Made by a program: the position numbers and the translations under genes. From the NCBI RefSeq assembly GCF_003315135.1, contig NZ_QNRK01000001.1, forward strand, positions 317,458-381,457: 64,000 nt of DNA, given 5' to 3'. This stretch comes from Roseiarcus fermentans. GTDB lineage: Bacteria > Pseudomonadota > Alphaproteobacteria > Rhizobiales > Beijerinckiaceae. Under the pieces are notes generated by a model, which worked only from the letters and a program-made list of their open reading frames with translations, was not told the DNA's origin and made no database searches. Positions 1-9,736 of this stretch are shown in pieces (the first letter of the stretch is position 1; every line of letters starts with the position of its first letter).

Positions 1-711
1 CCAACCGTTGTCGTTCGCAGCCTCGACGCCGTCGCCATGGAGTACGAGATTCAGTTTTTTGTTTCGAACGTCGAGGAGGGGCCCGACGCGCAGACCGAAC
101 TCTTCGATCTCGTGTTCCGGCACTGCGCCTCGGCGGGCATCCGCCTTGCGCCGCCGTCTGGGAGTCCTGCGCCGCTGCCGCCGCGCGTCGCGCTGCCGGA
201 CGCGGCGGATATGCCGCGCCGCCTGCTCGATCACCTTCCGATCTTCGCCCCGCTCTCCGAGGCGGAGCGAATCCAGCTCGCCCCGAAAATGAAGCGGAGA
301 ACCCACAAGGCCGGCGATGTTCTCGTCAGGCAAGGCAGCGTCGCCCAGGCGCTCACCATCCTGAGCGCCGGCGTTCTGGTCGCCATTCAGAGCCACGGGA
401 CAGGAGAAGAGGAAGCGATGCGCCTCGCTCCCGGCGACAGCTTCGGCGAGGCGGGGCTGCTGGCCGGCGCCGCGACCATGTTCACGATCCGGGCGTTGAC
501 GAAGGCGACGGTCTACGAAATCGCCAAGGCCGATCTCGCGCCGATATTCGAGCAGAGGCCCGCAATCGCCGCCGGGCTCGGCGAGATCCTCGCGCGGCGC
601 GTGGCGGCCGGAAAGGCGCGGATCGAGGGATTCGCGGACCGCGACACGCCCCCCGAAACGCTGGCGACGAAGCTCGGCCAGCGCGTCAAGGACCTCTTCG
701 GCCTGGCGTGA
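1..711 (+). CDS. Mechanosensitive ion channel with C-terminal cyclic nucleotide-binding domain (5' partial)
   Basis: The reading frame is open from base 1, so only the C-terminal part is present (about 236 residues). The first 55 residues resemble the last cytoplasmic segment of MscS-family channels (YEIQFFVSNVEEG). They are followed by a cAMP-binding-like fold, from about LLDHLPIFAPLSEAER to TVYEIAKADLAPIFEQRP, with the typical GDSFGEAGLL phosphate-binding cassette. This MscS plus cNMP-domain architecture is known in alphaproteobacteria and is thought to gate the inner-membrane channel by nucleotide binding. An internal ATG at 37 could be mistaken for a start, but the protein clearly continues upstream of it. 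The assignment of the C-terminal domain is firm; the channel part is inferred from a short stretch. Confidence 0.75.
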   Translation, partial: PTVVVRSLDAVAMEYEIQFFVSNVEEGPDAQTELFDLVFRHCASAGIRLAPPSGSPAPLPPRVALPDAADMPRRLLDHLPIFAPLSEAERIQLAPKMKRRTHKAGDVLVRQGSVAQALTILSAGVLVAIQSHGTGEEEAMRLAPGDSFGEAGLLAGAATMFTIRALTKATVYEIAKADLAPIFEQRPAIAAGLGEILARRVAAGKARIEGFADRDTPPETLATKLGQRVKDLFGLA

Positions 712-714
712 TCG

Positions 715-880
715 CGAGCGGTCGTACGATCGAGGCCTTGGCGACCGACCGCGCCGCCGGGCCCAGAAAGACGCCGATCGCGGCGGCGAAAACAGATGGA
801 TCGCGACGCCGGCGAACAACGCCGGGATCGACCCGGCGATCGGGACGCCGAGCGTCAACCGCGTCACGAGGGGTGAGTAG
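715..880 (-). pseudogene. Decayed ABC-2 type permease fragment
   Basis: Read on the minus strand from about 880, one frame gives LTLGVPIAGSIPALFAGVAIHLF. After a one-base shift a second frame continues AAAIGVFLGPAARS. Joined, these resemble the membrane segment of ABC-2 (YhhJ/RbbA-like) permeases, where a hydrophobic helix is followed by a GIFLGT-ARS type motif. There is no start, no stop of a normal gene and no neighbour from a transporter operon, so it looks like a frameshifted remnant. The recognition rests on about 45 residues. Confidence 0.4.
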
Positions 881-1016
881 TTTCCGAGGCTTTGCCACGG
901 CCTGTTTCGCGTGACCCATTGGCCAGCGGATTCCAGCGCGGTCGGCGCTTTCCGAGACGCCGTCCGCGGCGCCGACGACGCCGGGCGGCGCCGATCATCG
1001 ATCGAGGAGAAAGACT

Positions 1017-2165
1017 TTGAAGAGATCTTACCCCACCCGCACGCCCCCGGCCCTGTTCGAACCCGCGCAAGCCGGCGCTCTGAAACTCGCCAACCGCATC
1101 GTGATGGCCCCGCTGACGAGAAACCGCGCCGGCCCGGGCCTGGTTCCGGGTCCGTTCGCCGTCGACTATTACGCCCAGCGCGCCACGGCCGGCCTGATCA
1201 TCGCCGAAGCCACCCAGATCTCGGCCCAGGCGCAGGGCTACGCGAATACCCCGGGCTGCTACACCGACGATCAGGTGCGGGGCTGGAAGGCCGTCACCGA
1301 CGCCGTGCACGCCAAGGGCGGGACGATCGTCGTTCAGCTCTGGCATACCGGCCGCGTCTCTCACACGAGCTTCCAGAAGGACGGCCGAGCGCCCGTCGGG
1401 CCGTCCGCGATCCGGGCGAGAACCAAGACCTTCATCGCCAACGAGGGCTTCGTCGACGCCTCGGCGCCGCGCGCGCTCGACCTCGCCGAGATTCCCGGCC
1501 TTGTCGGGGACTTCCGCTACGCTTCGACCCGCGCCATCGAGGCCGGATTCGACGGCGTCGAGTTGCATGGCGCTCACGGCTACCTGCTCGACGCCTTCCT
1601 GCGCGACGGGACCAACCATCGCACCGACGCCTATGGCGGCTCGATCGCCAACCGTGCGCGGCTGCTGCTCGAGGTGGTCGAGGCTTGCGCCGACGCCATC
1701 GGCGCCGCCCGCCTCGGCGTCCGGATCTCGCCGGTCTCCACCGCCGGCGACTCTCGAGACAGCAATCCGCAGGCCCTTTTCACGCACGTCGTGAAGGGCC
1801 TCAATCCGTTCGGCCTCGCCTATGTGCATGTGGTGGAGGGCGAAACCGGCGGACCCCGGTACACGATTCCGTTCGACTATCCCGCGCTGCACGGCTGCTT
1901 CGACGGCGTCTGGATGGTCAACAACGGCTATGATCGCAAGATGGCGATCGAGGCCGTCGCGAGCGGCCGCGCCGATCTCGTGTCGTTCGGGCGCCTCTTC
2001 ATCGCCAACCCGGATCTGGTCGAGCGCCTGCGGGACAACGCCCCGCTCAACCCGCTGATGGAGCAGGAGACGTTCTATGGCGGCGGCGCCCACGGCTACA
2101 CCGACTATCCCACCCTCGCGCAGAGCGGCGCCGCGACCGACGCGGGCGCGTTGGCGCCGGCCTGA
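1017..2165 (+). CDS. nemA: Old Yellow Enzyme-family alkene reductase (NemA-like)
   Basis: This 382-residue FMN-dependent flavoprotein uses NAD(P)H to reduce activated C=C bonds and electrophiles such as N-ethylmaleimide. Family hallmarks are all present: MAPLTRNRA near residues 30-38, QLWHTGR (107-113), the substrate-binding and proton-donor block ELHGAHGYL with H184, H187 and Y189, the YGGSIANRARLLLEV block after residue 206, and SFGRLFIANPDLVERL near the C-terminus. The length is typical. The start is a TTG at 1017 preceded by GAGGAGA; no in-frame ATG fits the conserved N-terminus. The gene stands alone with no obvious operon partner, and no TetR/NemR-like repressor is adjacent. The cytosolic detoxification role is inferred from the family, and the exact substrate is unknown. 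Confidence 0.88.
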   Translation: MKRSYPTRTPPALFEPAQAGALKLANRIVMAPLTRNRAGPGLVPGPFAVDYYAQRATAGLIIAEATQISAQAQGYANTPGCYTDDQVRGWKAVTDAVHAKGGTIVVQLWHTGRVSHTSFQKDGRAPVGPSAIRARTKTFIANEGFVDASAPRALDLAEIPGLVGDFRYASTRAIEAGFDGVELHGAHGYLLDAFLRDGTNHRTDAYGGSIANRARLLLEVVEACADAIGAARLGVRISPVSTAGDSRDSNPQALFTHVVKGLNPFGLAYVHVVEGETGGPRYTIPFDYPALHGCFDGVWMVNNGYDRKMAIEAVASGRADLVSFGRLFIANPDLVERLRDNAPLNPLMEQETFYGGGAHGYTDYPTLAQSGAATDAGALAPA

Positions 2166-2461
2166 GGAGCCGGCCGTCTCGCAACGGCGGCCGTCCGCTT
2201 CGGCCGCGCGTTTCGGAGACAATTCTTTCAGACGCTCGGGATCCGAGGCCCTCGGACCAGACGGGCGTCGCGGGCTGCGCGAAAAAGCGCCTCGCGTTCG
2301 CCTGGGCGGCGGCTTGCTGAATCGGCCGATCGCGCGCCGGGATTCCTCCCTTTCGACGATTGCCCCGCCGTCGGCCGTTCGGCGGGCCATCGTCGGCTTG
2401 CCATGAGCCGCCGCCTGTGGCAAAAGCCGCGCGCTTGTTCCGGCGTCCCAGGCGCCCGAAC

Positions 2462-2536
<75 letters not shown>

Positions 2537-3240
2537 GCAAAATCCCCGCCGTCTCAAAACCCTGCCGCAAATTGGACCGCTTGTCCGAATCGCCCTGACA
2601 AGGTCCGTTGCAAAACGGGGCCCGGTGTGGCGGGCGCCGCGCGCAAGGAATGGGGTTTTCTGCGCGGGTGGCGGCGCCGATGGAGCTTCGCTGTATCGTC
2701 GGGGAGTCCGAGCTCCGAGCCAACCTCGGGAAGGACCGGAAAGCGACAGCCTGGCGGACGCTCGACGCCGGGCGAACCGCGCTGCCGGGACCTTCAAGCG
2801 TTTGATCGCGGACGTCCAGATCGAAGCACGAAACAGCTCAGTCGAAGTAGACGTCGGTCATCAGGGTGGAAAGCCGCAATACCTTCCGCTGACCCAGCCT
2901 CGCCCTGCGGATTGACACGCGGAAGGGGTGTCGCGCCATCGGCGATCTGCAATAAGGGCCGGGCTTCTGAGGGTTTTGCGATGTAATCCCAGGACGTATT
3001 GTAATAAATGAGAATGCTGTTCCAATGCCATCCAAAGGATATGTGTCGAGGCGTCGCCTGTTGAAGTTGGTAAAGTGAATTTATCTATCCAATTGAAGCT
3101 TGACCTCGTCATTTCTGAATATTTCTTTAGAAAATACGCTGTTTGTACGGCTTGAACGGATTGTCGCTCACGGCGTATCGAGGGCAAGCTATCCGACGAA
3201 TCGACTGCTTACAAAACCTTAGGCTGGGCAGGAGGCAAAG
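2537..3240. other. Gene-poor 0.7 kb interval
   Basis: No convincing coding region is visible on either strand. The first part is GC-rich like its neighbours; from about 2980 to 3190 the sequence becomes clearly AT-richer. Short open frames (for example a minus frame ending LRLSTLMTDVYFD near 2838) match no family I recognise. The AT-rich part probably holds the promoter region of the secretion genes that follow. Confidence 0.5.
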
Positions 3241-5022
3241 TTGCGCTTGCTAATATTGCGTGAAGGGTCGCATTCATTGCCCCATCGTCGGTCAAAGATT
3301 TCGTCGTCACTTAGGTGTGCGCTGGCAATCCCCGCCGCCCTTCTCGGCTGCCCGCTCGTCGCCCACGCGCAGGTCGTTGTGGCGCCGAGCCAGGTGACGC
3401 CGCAGACTCTGAGGCCCGCTCCGACGAATGCGCCGGTCGGCTTGACGGTCCCGGGCGCGGAAGCCCTGCAAGCGCCGGCCGGGGCGGAGCGATCGAACAT
3501 TATCGTTCGCCGCTTCGCGATCGAGGGAGGTTTTCCCGAGCTCGAAGGCGAGACCCGCGCGCTCGCCCAGCCCCTGGAGGGGCGGCGGATCACGGCCGCG
3601 CAAATCTATGAATTCGCCAACGCGCTGGAGCAGGCCTATGCCCGCGCCGGCTACGTTCTCGTCCGGGTCACGGTGCCCCCGCAAAAGCTCAGCGACCGCC
3701 GCGACGTCCGGATCGTCGTCATCGACGGTTTCATCGAAAGGGTTGAGGTCGACAATGTGGCGGAGCGGGTTCGGGCGCTGGTCGCCGCCCGAACGGCGTC
3801 ACTCGTCGGTCGCCGGCACATCACGCTGGCCGAGATCGAACGAAGTCTTCTGATCGCCGGCGACGCGCCGGGGTTGCGGCTGAAGAGCACGCTCGCGCGC
3901 GGCGCGACCCCGGGCGGCGCGCTCCTGGTGCTCGAGGGCACAGATCAGCCCGTAACCGGGGCGGTCACGATCGACAACCATCTGCCCACTGCGCTGGGCA
4001 CGTGGAGCTATGGCGCCGATCTCGCGGTCAACTCGCCGTTCGGGTTTGGCGAGCAGTTTTATGCCTCGGCCCTGACCTCTGCCGATATTTCTACGCCGAA
4101 TATGAACTCGCCGCTGTGGGTCGTCGGCGGAGGGGCGGTGATCCCGCTTGGCCTCGACGGCTGGACTTTGAACCCGGAATACACCAATTCCCGCAGCCAG
4201 CCGACGCCAGGGACCAGCGCCCTCGCCAACACCGGTCGGTTCCAGCGCGTCGCGCTGCGGACGTCCTATCCGCTGATCCGCACCCGGTCCGAGACCCTGA
4301 CCTTGACCGGCGCCTACGAATACATCATCCAGAATGTCTACCTGCCTGTCTTTGCGACCGACTTGAACAGCGACCGATACAGCGCGCTTCGGGCCGGCGC
4401 GGTTTATGAAGCCGGGCTTCCCTGGTTGGGCGAGGCGCTGCAGGCTTCGGCGGTTTTCTCGCATGGCGTCGGCGGGCGCGGCGCCGCCGATGTGTCCGTC
4501 TCGGGCATTCCGTTGTCGCGGCTGGGCGCCAGCCCTTATTTCTCCAAGATCACTGCTGACGCGCGTCTCAGCCAGCCTCTGCCGGAATCGTTCCGGCTGG
4601 ATCTGATTGGTCGCGGACAGACGTCCTTCGGCCAGCCGGTGCTGCAGCCTGAGCAGTTCCAGCTCGACGGCCCGCTCGCCGTCTCAGGCTACCCGATCGG
4701 CACGCTGAACGTCGATGAAGGCGTCTCGCTGCGGGGCGAACTGGGCCGGCCCTTCGTTATCGCGGGCGCCGCCACCGTCCCCGTCGTCGTGACCCCTTAC
4801 GCCTTCGGGGCGACCGGCGTTGGACGGCTGCTTGACCCGACCGTGCTCGAAGTCGGCACAATTCACGCCGGCTCTTTCGGCGCTGGCCTGCGCAGCGGCT
4901 TCGACCTGCCGAACGGCTATCAGGGCGCCACCCTCGGCCTCGAGGCCGCGAGACAATATTCGAACCTGGCGACAGTTGGGCACGGCTGGCGCTTCAATGG
5001 GGTGCTGAGCCTCCACTTCTGA
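3241..5022 (+). CDS. Two-partner secretion outer-membrane transporter (TpsB; ShlB/FhaC/HecB family)
   Basis: This 593-residue protein is expected to form an outer-membrane 16-strand barrel that exports the TpsA adhesin encoded next door. It has a signal peptide ending around AHA-43, a Pro-rich linker, a POTRA domain at about residues 84-172 (NIIVRRFAIEGGFPE to VVIDGFIERVEVDN), a probable second POTRA, and a ShlB-type barrel ending in phenylalanine as is usual for outer-membrane proteins. The LAVSGYPIG segment corresponds to the conserved VRGY-type loop-6 motif, with Ser in place of Arg. The start is TTG at 3241, directly behind a strong GGAGG; no ATG fits. The tpsA gene follows in the same direction after 357 bp, the usual TpsB-TpsA arrangement. 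Family assignment is very secure; the cargo pairing is inferred from adjacency. Confidence 0.92.
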   Translation: MRLLILREGSHSLPHRRSKISSSLRCALAIPAALLGCPLVAHAQVVVAPSQVTPQTLRPAPTNAPVGLTVPGAEALQAPAGAERSNIIVRRFAIEGGFPELEGETRALAQPLEGRRITAAQIYEFANALEQAYARAGYVLVRVTVPPQKLSDRRDVRIVVIDGFIERVEVDNVAERVRALVAARTASLVGRRHITLAEIERSLLIAGDAPGLRLKSTLARGATPGGALLVLEGTDQPVTGAVTIDNHLPTALGTWSYGADLAVNSPFGFGEQFYASALTSADISTPNMNSPLWVVGGGAVIPLGLDGWTLNPEYTNSRSQPTPGTSALANTGRFQRVALRTSYPLIRTRSETLTLTGAYEYIIQNVYLPVFATDLNSDRYSALRAGAVYEAGLPWLGEALQASAVFSHGVGGRGAADVSVSGIPLSRLGASPYFSKITADARLSQPLPESFRLDLIGRGQTSFGQPVLQPEQFQLDGPLAVSGYPIGTLNVDEGVSLRGELGRPFVIAGAATVPVVVTPYAFGATGVGRLLDPTVLEVGTIHAGSFGAGLRSGFDLPNGYQGATLGLEAARQYSNLATVGHGWRFNGVLSLHF

Positions 5023-5379
5023 GCCCGCCGCGGCGAAGGTCCATGCGCAATCCGATGAGATCACCCGCTTGTTCGGGAGCGTTGGCGCTTCGGCAAAATA
5101 GGCCGCTGTAGTCATGCCATGACTGGCCTGGCGTTGCTATCAACTGAGCGCCAGAAGAATAACGAACCGCCGTCCGCAGACTTCGCTCTCCTCTCCGCGA
5201 GTGTTATCGCCAGACAACCCGTGCTTGGCGTGGGTAAGCGGGGCAGCTAAGCACCAGGGCGGCCATTTTTCCGCAGAGCAAAATAAATAAACTCTTGTAA
5301 TAGAAGTCAAGATGGTCAAATATAAGTAGCTTACATAAGTCAACTTATTGAATTTTTTCCTCGCTTTGCGGAGGATATC
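5023..5379. promoter_or_regulatory. AT-rich tpsB-tpsA intergenic region with TAAGT/ACTTA palindromes
   Basis: The interval becomes AT-rich after about 5270. At 5335-5348 there is an inverted repeat ATAAGT-CA-ACTTAT, and a related imperfect one (TAAG-TAG-CTTA) lies at about 5322-5332. GGAGGATAT at 5370-5378 serves the TTG start of tpsA. The size and composition suggest tpsA has its own promoter and perhaps an operator, rather than simple read-through from tpsB. No rho-independent terminator is obvious after tpsB. Confidence 0.4.
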
Positions 5380-8300
5380 TTGTCAACACGCGTGTTCGCT
5401 CTTGCCGGTCCGTCGCGACGCAGTCTACGCCGATGGCTCGCGGTTACCGCGAGCGCCGGGTTCGGGTTCGGCCCCATTGCGTCATCGATGGCCGGAGGTC
5501 TCGGCGTTCTGCCGCAGGGCGGCTCGGTCGCCGCCGGCCAGGCGACGATCGGCGCTCCCGCGAACAACAGCCTCACGGTCAATCAGGGCTCCCAGAATGC
5601 TGTCATCAACTGGAACTCGTTTTCGATAGGCCAGTCCAACATTGTCACCTACCACCAGCCGAACGCGGGTTCGGCCGCGCTCAACCGGGTGACTGGCGGG
5701 ACGCCCTCGACCCTTGCCGGGCGGCTGAACGCCAACGGCCAACTCTATCTCGTCAATCCGAACGGCGTCGCGATCACCAAGACCGGAATCGTTCAGGTCG
5801 GCGGCGGCTTCGTCGGCTCGACGCTCGGCATCAGCGACGACGACTTCATGAGCGGCAAGCGGACGTTCAAGGGCAATGGCCATTCGGCCACCGTCAGCAA
5901 CGCCGGCCGGATTTCCGCCGGCAAGGGCGGCTTCGTCGGGCTGATCGGCGGCACAGCGTCGAATTCGGGGACCGTCCGGGTCCAGCTCGGAAAGGTCGGG
6001 CTGGGGTCAGGCGAATCGGTCACGCTCGACGTCAATGGCGACGGCTTCATGCAAGTCGCGGTCCCGACCGCCTCCAAGGCTGCCGCCGGCGGGGGGTTGG
6101 TCGACGTTTCGGGCCGCATCAACGCGCCAGGCGGATCGATTGAGCTCGAGGCGGCTACGGTCAAGCAGGCGATCCGCAATGCCGTGAACGTTTCCGGCGC
6201 GCTCTCCGCCCGCTCACTCTCCGGCCATTCCGGTTCGATCGTCCTCGGCGGCGGCGCCGGCGGAAAGGTCAATGTCTCCGGCAGCCTCGATGTCTCGGCC
6301 GGACGAAGCGCGGCCCGCGCGGCTTCCGTCAGATCGGCCTCGGCGATCCGCAACGCGAGGGCCGCGGCCGCGGCCAGATCCGCATTGGCGCCGGCCGATG
6401 GCGGGAGCATCGCCATAACCGGCGCCGATGTCGCCATCGGTGACAAGGCGAGTCTCAAGGCGCTGAGCTGGGGCGCCAGGGGCGGCGCCATCAGCGTCAC
6501 TGGCGACACGCTCTCCATCGGCTCCGCGACCCTCGACGTTTCCGGCGCGACGGGCGGCGGTCGTCTTCTGATCGGCGGCGGCCCGCAAGGCGCAGGGCCG
6601 CTCGCCGACGCCGGAACCGTCCGCATCGCGTCGGGGGCGACGCTGACAGCCAATGCGACTCGAGACGGCGACGGCGGCCAGATCGTGGTCTGGTCGGACA
6701 ATTCCACCACAATCCATGGCGCGCTCGCCGCGCAAGGCGCGGGCTCCGGCGGCGGCGGCAAGATCGAAACGTCGGGCCACATCCTGGATGTCGCGGGCGC
6801 CGCGGTGACTGCGTCGGCGCCGCACGGCGCGGCCGGCGTGTGGCTGCTCGATCCGTACGACTTGAATGTCAGCGGGGCCGCCACCACCGCAAATCAGAAT
6901 CCCGCCGGGACCTGGACCTCCACCGGCGCGGGCGGCGCCGTCCTGAACACCGACATCGACGCGGCGTTGAACGGCGGGACCAACGTCGTGCTTCAGACCA
7001 GCGCCACGCCAGGTGCCGGTTTGGGGAACCTGAACGTCTATTCCCCGATCGCGTGGACCACGAACACCACGCTCACGCTGACCGCCTCCAATGACGTCAA
7101 CGTCTATGCCAATATCACGGCGACAGGAGACACCGCCGGGATCGTTATCAATCCAAACACAGCCGTTGGAAGCGCGCCTGCGAGTGGAAGCGGGACGTTC
7201 AATGTGCAGCTTGCGTCGATCACCTTGTCCGGGGCGACCCCGAGTCTGTCGATCGGCGGCTTTGCCTATACAATTATCAACAGCCTCGGGATCGCTCAGG
7301 ACGCGGTCGTCCCGCCGGCGCAGCCAAGTCTTCAGGGGGTGGCGTCCTCGGATCTGACCGCTCATTACGCGCTCGGCAGTGATATCGCGGCGGGGGCGAC
7401 CGCCGGCTGGAACGCCGGCGCAGGCTTTACTCCGATTGGAACAGTGGGCTTGCCGTTTAACGGAACTTTTGACGGTCTTGGACATACGATCACGGGTTTG
7501 ACGATCAATCGTCCGGCTACTGCCGATGTCGGTCTCTTCGGATCCACCGGCACGGGTTCGGTGATTCGAAATGTCGGCCTGGTCGGCGGAAGTGTCTTAG
7601 CGACAAGCAGCACCGGCGGACTGGTGGGAAGCAATACCGGCGGGGCCATCGTGAATAGCTACAACACCGGCTCTGTCACCGGGACCTCGAGTCTGGGCGG
7701 CCTGGCGGGGAGCAATACGGGTTCGATCCGCGACAGCTACACGACTGGAAACGTCAGCGGCACGAGCAGTGTCGGCGGGTTGGTCGGCGGCAGCACCGGC
7801 CCGGTCACCGATAGTTACGCCGCTGGAAACGTAACCGGAACGAGCAGTGTCGGCGGCTTGATCGGAGGCAGCACCGGGGCGGTCACGGATAGTTATGCGA
7901 CCGGGAACGTGAGCGGCAGCAGTAGCGTGGGCGGGTTAATCGGAGGCAGCACAGGTACAATAACCCACGTTTACTCCACCGGCGCCGTGACCGGCTCGTC
8001 GAGTGTTGGGGGGTTGTTGGGATCTAGCACCGGCGATGTATACAGCAGCTACTGGAATACCGAGACATCAGGGCAAGCGACATCTGCGGGAGCACCGGAG
8101 GCAATCGGACTCACCAGCGCTCAAATGATGCAGCAATCGAATTTCGTCGAATGGGACTTCGTCAACACCTGGATTATTTACAACGGACTGACGGACCCAC
8201 TGCTGCGGCATTTCATGGCGCCGCTGACGGTGACAGCCAACAATGCCAACAAGACCTACAATGGGCAGGCCTTTTCGGGCGGTAACGGCGTCACGTACTC

Positions 8301-9531
8301 CGTCACGCCTGCCGTCGGCACCGTGCTCGGCGCTGTGACTTACGGCGGGAGTTCGCAGGGCGCGGTCAACGCCGGCGGCTACGCCATTACGCCGAGCGGG
8401 CTCTATTCCAATCAGCAAGGATACCAGATCACGTATGGCGACGGCGCTCTCACGGTGGCGCCGGCCCTGGCGACGGTGACCGGCGCCAAGGTCTATGACG
8501 CCACGACCGGCTTCGTGGTCGGCCAGCTCGCGGTCGCCGGCGGGGTCAACGGCGAGACCCTGTCGCTGACCGCCGGGACCGGAACCGCGGAAACCCCCAA
8601 TGTCGGGACGGCGAGCGGGGCCCTGTCGGGGCTCGAGCTGGCGGTCAGCGGCGGCAATGCGCTGGCCTCCAACTATCTGCTGCCGGAGACGGGGCTGCTG
8701 ACCATCACCCAGGCGGCGCTGACCTATGTCGCGAACCCAGCGAGCCGGACGTATGGCGCGGCCAATCCGGCGCTGTCCGGGACGACGACGGGCTATCAGG
8801 GGGACGACACCCAGGCCAATTCGACCACCGGCACGTTGAGCTTTACCACGCCGGCGACGCCGTCGAGCAATGTCGGCCGCTATCTGATCGCCGGCGGCGG
8901 CCTCACCCCCAACTCCGGCAATTACCGCTTCGTCCAGGCGGCCGGCAATTCGACCGCGCTGACCATTACGCAGGCGCCCGCGTCGGTAACCGGCGCCAAG
9001 GTTTATGATGGGACGACCGGCTTCGTGGTCGGCCAGCTCGCGGTCGCCGGCGGGGTCAATGGCGAGACCCTGTCGCTGACCGCCGGAACCGGAACCGCGC
9101 CCAGCCCCGATGTCGGGACGACGATCGGGACCCTGTCGGGCCTTGCGCTGTCGGTCGCCGGCGGCAATGGGCTGGCCTCGAACTATCTGCTGCCGACGTC
9201 TGGGTTGCTGACCATCATCGCCAACGGCGCGCCCCCTTATATCATACCGCCCATACCGCCGGCCCCGTTCGTCGATATCGGACAATCCCTGTTTTTCCCA
9301 AGCAGCTTCAGTGCGATTGTCATCCCCGGCGCCGTTAATGACCTATGGGCGAATCTATTTTCGGATTCCCGTTCGCTAGCCTGTTCGCCGGAGAGCGTGT
9401 GGCGGCGATTCCATCGTTTCGGCACGGTCGAATTGACGGGTCGGGATTTGGGTTCCTGCGAACGGTGGCGCTATGAACCCTGGGACGCTCGCCGCGGCGC
9501 AGCCGCCGATGGCGCTTTTCCGATCGAGTGA
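5380..9531 (+). CDS. TpsA filamentous haemagglutinin-like adhesin with GLUG and MBG/YDG repeats
   Basis: This 1383-residue secreted beta-helix protein is exported by the preceding TpsB. The N-terminus has a positively charged leader (PSRRSLRRWL) and hydrophobic stretch, then the TPS secretion (haemagglutination activity) domain at about residues 45-160 with the NPNGV motif near 126. After a Gly/Ala/Ser-rich beta-helix come about seven GLUG-type units (GGLVGSNTG, GGLIGGSTG and so on) encoded at about 7609-8050, then MBG and YDG Ig-like domains with two nearly identical YDG copies. The last 100 residues are unlike the rest (Cys, Trp, Arg-rich) and may be a distinct tail. The start is TTG at 5380 behind GGAGGATAT. 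The expected role is adhesion or biofilm; no toxin domain is recognisable. Confidence 0.9.
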   Translation: MSTRVFALAGPSRRSLRRWLAVTASAGFGFGPIASSMAGGLGVLPQGGSVAAGQATIGAPANNSLTVNQGSQNAVINWNSFSIGQSNIVTYHQPNAGSAALNRVTGGTPSTLAGRLNANGQLYLVNPNGVAITKTGIVQVGGGFVGSTLGISDDDFMSGKRTFKGNGHSATVSNAGRISAGKGGFVGLIGGTASNSGTVRVQLGKVGLGSGESVTLDVNGDGFMQVAVPTASKAAAGGGLVDVSGRINAPGGSIELEAATVKQAIRNAVNVSGALSARSLSGHSGSIVLGGGAGGKVNVSGSLDVSAGRSAARAASVRSASAIRNARAAAAARSALAPADGGSIAITGADVAIGDKASLKALSWGARGGAISVTGDTLSIGSATLDVSGATGGGRLLIGGGPQGAGPLADAGTVRIASGATLTANATRDGDGGQIVVWSDNSTTIHGALAAQGAGSGGGGKIETSGHILDVAGAAVTASAPHGAAGVWLLDPYDLNVSGAATTANQNPAGTWTSTGAGGAVLNTDIDAALNGGTNVVLQTSATPGAGLGNLNVYSPIAWTTNTTLTLTASNDVNVYANITATGDTAGIVINPNTAVGSAPASGSGTFNVQLASITLSGATPSLSIGGFAYTIINSLGIAQDAVVPPAQPSLQGVASSDLTAHYALGSDIAAGATAGWNAGAGFTPIGTVGLPFNGTFDGLGHTITGLTINRPATADVGLFGSTGTGSVIRNVGLVGGSVLATSSTGGLVGSNTGGAIVNSYNTGSVTGTSSLGGLAGSNTGSIRDSYTTGNVSGTSSVGGLVGGSTGPVTDSYAAGNVTGTSSVGGLIGGSTGAVTDSYATGNVSGSSSVGGLIGGSTGTITHVYSTGAVTGSSSVGGLLGSSTGDVYSSYWNTETSGQATSAGAPEAIGLTSAQMMQQSNFVEWDFVNTWIIYNGLTDPLLRHFMAPLTVTANNANKTYNGQAFSGGNGVTYSVTPAVGTVLGAVTYGGSSQGAVNAGGYAITPSGLYSNQQGYQITYGDGALTVAPALATVTGAKVYDATTGFVVGQLAVAGGVNGETLSLTAGTGTAETPNVGTASGALSGLELAVSGGNALASNYLLPETGLLTITQAALTYVANPASRTYGAANPALSGTTTGYQGDDTQANSTTGTLSFTTPATPSSNVGRYLIAGGGLTPNSGNYRFVQAAGNSTALTITQAPASVTGAKVYDGTTGFVVGQLAVAGGVNGETLSLTAGTGTAPSPDVGTTIGTLSGLALSVAGGNGLASNYLLPTSGLLTIIANGAPPYIIPPIPPAPFVDIGQSLFFPSSFSAIVIPGAVNDLWANLFSDSRSLACSPESVWRRFHRFGTVELTGRDLGSCERWRYEPWDARRGAAADGAFPIE
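7609..8050 (+). repeat. GLUG repeats within tpsA
   Basis: About seven units of roughly 22 codons are visible. Each pairs a GGLxGxSTG turn with a DSYxTGNVxG strand. GLUG repeats are a known feature of bacterial surface proteins. The repeats are similar at DNA level, so copy number could vary by recombination. Confidence 0.8.
8470..9219 (+). repeat. Duplicated YDG domain units within tpsA
   Basis: Two copies of a roughly 80-codon unit lie at about 8470-8710 and 8980-9219. Both contain GAKVYD, TTGFVVGQLAVAGGVNG and ETLSLTAGTGTA blocks and are almost identical in DNA over the central 80 bases. A different MBG-type module (TYVANPASRTYGAANP) separates them. This points to recent internal duplication or gene conversion. 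Confidence 0.8.
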
Positions 9532-9736
9532 GAAACAAGACCTCGCATGACGACGGCCCCCCTGCGCGCGCGAACGCGAAGCGAGTCGAGCCCGGGACAC
9601 CCGCCAGGCATGGATCCTCGGCGGCGACGGCTTTGCGTCCGCAGGCTTTGGCCGGAAGGACGAATGGCCGCCATCCGATCTCCGACCGTTTCGAACCAAT
9701 CGACCCCAACCGCGTCTTGCGCCGATGAGGTGGACC

